A stretch of DNA of 7,165 bases from contig JAIOOZ010000514.1 in the NCBI GenBank assembly GCA_021414185.1, positions 1 through 7,165 on the forward strand, given 5' to 3'. How positions within the stretch are numbered: position 1 is the first letter of the stretch; every line of letters begins with the position of its first letter. The position numbers and the translations under genes are program-made. Below, in pieces: positions 4,484 to 7,165 of the stretch. The stretch comes from Betaproteobacteria bacterium (lineage in GTDB: Bacteria > Pseudomonadota > Gammaproteobacteria > Burkholderiales > SG8-41). The notes beneath the pieces are model-generated. The model was not told the origin of the DNA. It saw nothing but the letters and a program-made list of their open reading frames with translations, and did not search any database.

Positions 4484-5668
4484 ATGCCTGCTCAGTGGCA
4501 ATCCTCCAGGGTCACCAGCATCGCGGCATCTGCAACAGTCGCCAGTGTCGATCGCGTAAAACAGCTGCGTGCCGCGGGCGAGGACATCATAGGGCTCGCT
4601 ACCGGAACTCCCGACTTCGATACGCCCGCTCACATCAAGGCTGCCGGGAAAGCAGCGATTGATGAAGACCGCACGTATATTATCTATACGCAAAGCGCCG
4701 GCTTGCCCGAATTGCGCGAAGCCATAGCCGCCAAACTGTTGCGCGAAAACAATGTACGCGCGACCCCGGATGAAATCCTCGTGACGATCGGCGTCAAACA
4801 GGGGCTCTTCACGGCGGCGCTGGCGTGCCTGGACCCGGGCGACGAAGTCCTCATTCCGACGCCAACCTGGGTGACTTACGAGGCATGCTTCACACTGGCG
4901 GGCGCGGTGCCGGTGTATGTGCCCTGCGGCAAAGCGCAGAACTTCCGGCCCGACCCCGAACAACTGGCCAAACATATAACACCGCGCACGCGGATGATCA
5001 TGCTCAATTCTCCCGGCAACCCCGCGGGCGGCGTGGTCACCCCCGAAGCCCTGAGCGGCATTGCAGAACTGGCGATAAAGCACGATCTGCTGGTGCTGTC
5101 GGATGAAATTTACGAGCACATGGTATTCGACGGCCGCCGCAATATCAGCATCGCGTCGCTACCGGGAATGGCAGAACGCACCCTGACGTTCAACGGCCTG
5201 TCGAAGGCGTATGCGATGACCGGGTGGCGCGTCGGCTATGTCGCAGGCCCCAGGCACATAGTGCGCAACATGCAGAAAATTCACACCCACTCGGTCACCT
5301 GCGCCGCCGCATTCGCGCAAAAGGCCGCGGTGGCAGCACTGAGCGGGCCGCAGGACGATCTGCATTCCTACATCAAGACTCTCACGTCGCGCAGGACGCA
5401 GCTGATCGACGGGCTCAACAGCATCCCCGGCATCAAGTGCGGCGCGCCGGACGGCGGGATTTTCTGCTTCCCCGATATCTCGGGGCTCGGCATCTCCGAC
5501 CAGGAATGCTCGAGCCTGTTCCTCGAGAAGGCAAAGGTCAGTTCGCTGGCAGGCTCGGCGTTCGGGCCGGGCGGCGAAGGCCATCTGCGCATGGCGTTCG
5601 CGCGCCGCAATCCGAACGACATCGATATCGCGATAGAGCGGCTGGCTGCAGTGCTGAAAAAAATCTGA
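4484..5668 (+). CDS. PLP-dependent class I/II aminotransferase (aspartate aminotransferase-like)
   Basis: The 394-aa cytoplasmic protein has the full fold-type I aminotransferase signature. Visible positions are FDTPAHIKAA (45-54), YTQSAGLPELREA (68-80), W129 stacking over PLP, SPGNPAGG with N179 (176-183), SDEIYEHMVFDG with D207 and Y210, the PLP-binding Lys K241 in GLSKAYAMTGWRVGY, R249, and R369 in HLRMAFA, which binds the substrate alpha-carboxylate. The sequence is closest in style to the bacterial I-gamma subgroup (Thermus-type aspartate/prephenate aminotransferases). K105 in GVKQ sits where those enzymes have GGKQ, a Lys linked to acidic-substrate recognition, which is compatible with Asp or Glu, but the true amino donor cannot be fixed. 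Family length is normal. It is followed by a Bug solute-binding protein gene after 55 nt with no terminator, suggesting co-transcription and a role in using an imported amino or keto acid. Confidence 0.93.
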   Translation: MPAQWQSSRVTSIAASATVASVDRVKQLRAAGEDIIGLATGTPDFDTPAHIKAAGKAAIDEDRTYIIYTQSAGLPELREAIAAKLLRENNVRATPDEILVTIGVKQGLFTAALACLDPGDEVLIPTPTWVTYEACFTLAGAVPVYVPCGKAQNFRPDPEQLAKHITPRTRMIMLNSPGNPAGGVVTPEALSGIAELAIKHDLLVLSDEIYEHMVFDGRRNISIASLPGMAERTLTFNGLSKAYAMTGWRVGYVAGPRHIVRNMQKIHTHSVTCAAAFAQKAAVAALSGPQDDLHSYIKTLTSRRTQLIDGLNSIPGIKCGAPDGGIFCFPDISGLGISDQECSSLFLEKAKVSSLAGSAFGPGGEGHLRMAFARRNPNDIDIAIERLAAVLKKI

Positions 5669-5723
5669 AATCCTGCACCGGCACCTTCTCCAACCCCTCC
5701 ATAATCACTGCCCGGACCCTCTC

Positions 5724-6713
5724 ATGCAAAAATTCTTCAGCAACAACATAGTCGCTCTCGCGCGTATTCTGACATTCGCATGCGGCGCGTATTGCGCGCC
5801 TGCAATATCCGCGGACGCCTATCCGGCAAAGCCGATCCGCCTCGTGGTGCCGTTCGCGCCCGGCGGCGGCTCAGACGTGGTCGGCCGCATCGTCGGCCAG
5901 AAACTGGCCGACGCTTTTCGCCAGACGGTCGTCGTCGACAATCGCCCGGGTGCAGCCAGCATGCTCGGCACCGACCTGGTGGCCAAGTCGCAAGCCGACG
6001 GCTATACGCTGCTGCTCGCCGACCTCGCCCTCTCGATCAACCCCGCGTATTACGTCAAGCAGGCGCCAGCCGATCCGACAAAAGCTTTCATCGGCATCGC
6101 ACAAGTCGCCGAAACGCCCTACGTCCTGATGGTGCATCCTGCCGTACCCGCGGCGACCATCAAGGATTTCATCGCGCTGGCCAAAGCGCAGCCGGGCAAG
6201 ATCAATATCGGCTCCTCGGGCAACGGCGGCGGCCTGCACCTGACGCTCGAGCTCTTCAAGGTCAAGGCGGGCATCAACCTGAATCACATCCCGTACAAGG
6301 GCGGCGTGCCCGCGCTCAACGATACGATAGCGGGGCAAATCCAGGGAACGTTCATCGGCCTCGGCGGCACCTTGCAGTTCGTGCAGAACGGCCGCGTGCG
6401 TGCGCTTGCAGTCACGTCCGCCAAGCGCACCAGCGCGCTGCCCGAAGTGCCAACACTGGTCGAAACCGGCTACGACGTTGTCGTGACCAACTGGTATGGC
6501 GTGGTGACGCCCGCCGGCACGCCGCAGCCGGTCGTCACGCGGCTCTATGAAGAAATCGGGCGCGCGCTCACGCTGCCGGACGTGCGCGAACGCCTTACCG
6601 CCACCGGGCTCGAAATGGTGCCGCAGTCGCCCGGCCGCTTCCAGCAATTCATCGCGTCGGAAGTTAAACGCTGGGCGCAGGCCGTCAAGGACGCGGGCAT
6701 GCAGACGGAATAG
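5724..6713 (+). CDS. Bug/TctC-family periplasmic solute-binding protein
   Basis: The 329-aa product is a member of the Bug family (PF03401), periplasmic receptors mostly linked to tripartite tricarboxylate transporters or acting as orphan sensors. A signal peptide is clear: basic start (MQKFF), hydrophobic core at about 9-22, cleavage likely after AISA at residue 30. The mature start YPAKPIRLVVPFAPGGGSD (33-51), VVVDNRPGAASMLGTD (69-84), DGYTLLLAD (92-100), NIGSSGNGGGLHLTLELF (161-178), HIPYKGGVPALNDTIAGQI (188-206) and EVPTLVETGY (241-250) are classic Bug segments. PFAPGG and the SSGNGG loop form the carboxylate-binding pocket in solved members. Likely ligands are small carboxylates or amino acids; this one is unresolved. 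No tctA/tctB membrane genes are in view. The ATG lacks a good Shine-Dalgarno (GGA about 9 nt upstream), but the signal peptide supports this start. It converges on the dioxygenase gene with 33 nt between stops. Confidence 0.95.
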   Translation: MQKFFSNNIVALARILTFACGAYCAPAISADAYPAKPIRLVVPFAPGGGSDVVGRIVGQKLADAFRQTVVVDNRPGAASMLGTDLVAKSQADGYTLLLADLALSINPAYYVKQAPADPTKAFIGIAQVAETPYVLMVHPAVPAATIKDFIALAKAQPGKINIGSSGNGGGLHLTLELFKVKAGINLNHIPYKGGVPALNDTIAGQIQGTFIGLGGTLQFVQNGRVRALAVTSAKRTSALPEVPTLVETGYDVVVTNWYGVVTPAGTPQPVVTRLYEEIGRALTLPDVRERLTATGLEMVPQSPGRFQQFIASEVKRWAQAVKDAGMQTE

Positions 6714-6746
6714 GCACACTGCCGTTCCACCCCGAACAAACATCGC

Positions 6747-7165
6747 TCAGGAAATTTTCATCCCCATGGCACGCGCCTGGCTTTCTTCCCAGCGCCTGCG
6801 CTCTTCGTCGTAGGCGATGCCGCGGATGCCGCCGCGCACGGTGCCCGGCTCGACGCTGCGGTAGAGATCGCGCCAGCTCTCCGGCAGCCGCGCGCTGTCC
6901 GGCGGTGCGAGCCACAAGCGGTACAGCAGCCGCTTGCGCGCCGGCTCTGCGTGGTCGACGAACTCCGTGCGCGAATGCAGCGTGACGTGGCTGTTGATGA
7001 TCTGCAGGTCGCCCGGCTCGAGCCACGTCGAGTACGCGAGGCTCGCGCGCCGCACCACTTCGTCGAAGCGCTCGAGCGCCGCGCGATGCTCAGGCGCGAG
7101 CCTGGGCGCGCCCGCAATCTCCTGCGCGGAGGTCATGCGGTTCCAGTTCCAGCGCCCGCACAGCC
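6747..7165 (-). CDS. TauD/TfdA-like 2-oxoglutarate dioxygenase, C-terminal fragment
   Basis: The frame is open from the right edge to TGA 6749-6747, giving 138 residues. An internal ATG at 7136 is not the start: the frame continues upstream (LCGRWNWNRM), and the family's N-terminal iron-binding half must lie beyond the window. The segment WLEPGDLQIINSHVTLHSRT, then EFVDH, then RKRLLYRLWL matches the C-terminal half of PF02668 enzymes. The His of LHSRT is the distal iron ligand of the 2-His-1-Asp triad, and an Arg in RLLYRLWL is placed to bind 2-oxoglutarate. About 50 residues follow (SWRDLYRS, GGIRGIAYDEERRRWEE), a somewhat long tail. Members hydroxylate small molecules such as taurine, aryloxyacetates or gamma-butyrobetaine; the substrate here is unknown. 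It is convergent with the Bug gene, so not in the same operon. Confidence 0.86.
   Translation of the reverse strand, partial: LCGRWNWNRMTSAQEIAGAPRLAPEHRAALERFDEVVRRASLAYSTWLEPGDLQIINSHVTLHSRTEFVDHAEPARKRLLYRLWLAPPDSARLPESWRDLYRSVEPGTVRGGIRGIAYDEERRRWEESQARAMGMKIS

Noticed and set aside
5669..5723. Terminator between the aminotransferase and Bug genes
   Set aside because: No stable inverted repeat or T-run is visible in these 55 nt; co-transcription is more likely.
5871..6743. A 290-codon minus-strand frame antisense to the Bug gene
   Set aside because: It is a GC-rich shadow; the plus-strand product has a signal peptide and all Bug motifs, while the antisense product has none.

Overview
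The window reads as a chromosomal segment of a high-GC betaproteobacterium, probably Burkholderiales-like. The main reason is the Bug/TctC-type tripartite tricarboxylate transporter (TTT) binding protein, a family hugely expanded in that group. It sits next to an aminotransferase, a TauD/TfdA dioxygenase and an amidohydrolase-2 family protein, a typical small-molecule catabolism neighbourhood. The taxonomic call is an inference from gene content and base composition. No mobile element, tRNA, rRNA or CRISPR array is visible.

Layout, left to right. (1) 1-239 (+) is the C-terminal end of an amidohydrolase. It converges on (2) two small minus-strand genes, 555-746 and 282-512, coding for putative membrane microproteins of 63 and 76 aa that I do not recognise; a GC-rich hairpin lies between the converging genes. 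(3) 747-993 is intergenic and carries a pair of inverted 30-nt palindromic repeat units. (4) Two long minus-strand genes follow: 994-2409, an HflX-type GTPase with a lineage-specific insert and an atypical glycine loop, and upstream of it 2491-3936, a membrane-anchored M23 metallopeptidase. (5) 3937-4483 is a divergent intergenic region. It holds a third copy of the palindromic repeat, a tiny frameshifted ORF with a perfect Shine-Dalgarno sequence, and a 14-codon upstream ORF whose stop overlaps the ribosome binding site of the next gene. (6) 4484-5668 (+) is a class I PLP aminotransferase and 5724-6713 (+) is a secreted Bug solute-binding protein, probably one transcription unit. (7) 6747-7165 (-) is the C-terminal part of a TauD/TfdA-like 2-oxoglutarate dioxygenase running off the right edge.

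Functionally there are two blocks. The M23 peptidase and HflX genes look like housekeeping (envelope remodelling and ribosome rescue/GTPase). The right part, and perhaps the amidohydrolase at the far left, looks like uptake and metabolism of a carboxylate or amino acid whose identity cannot be read from sequence. Nothing here is a clear new defence or mobile system. The most interesting signals are the covarying palindromic repeats (three related units, two in an inverted pair), a 32-34 nt direct repeat that flanks the M23-hflX cassette, the variant HflX, and the small ORFs in the divergent leader.
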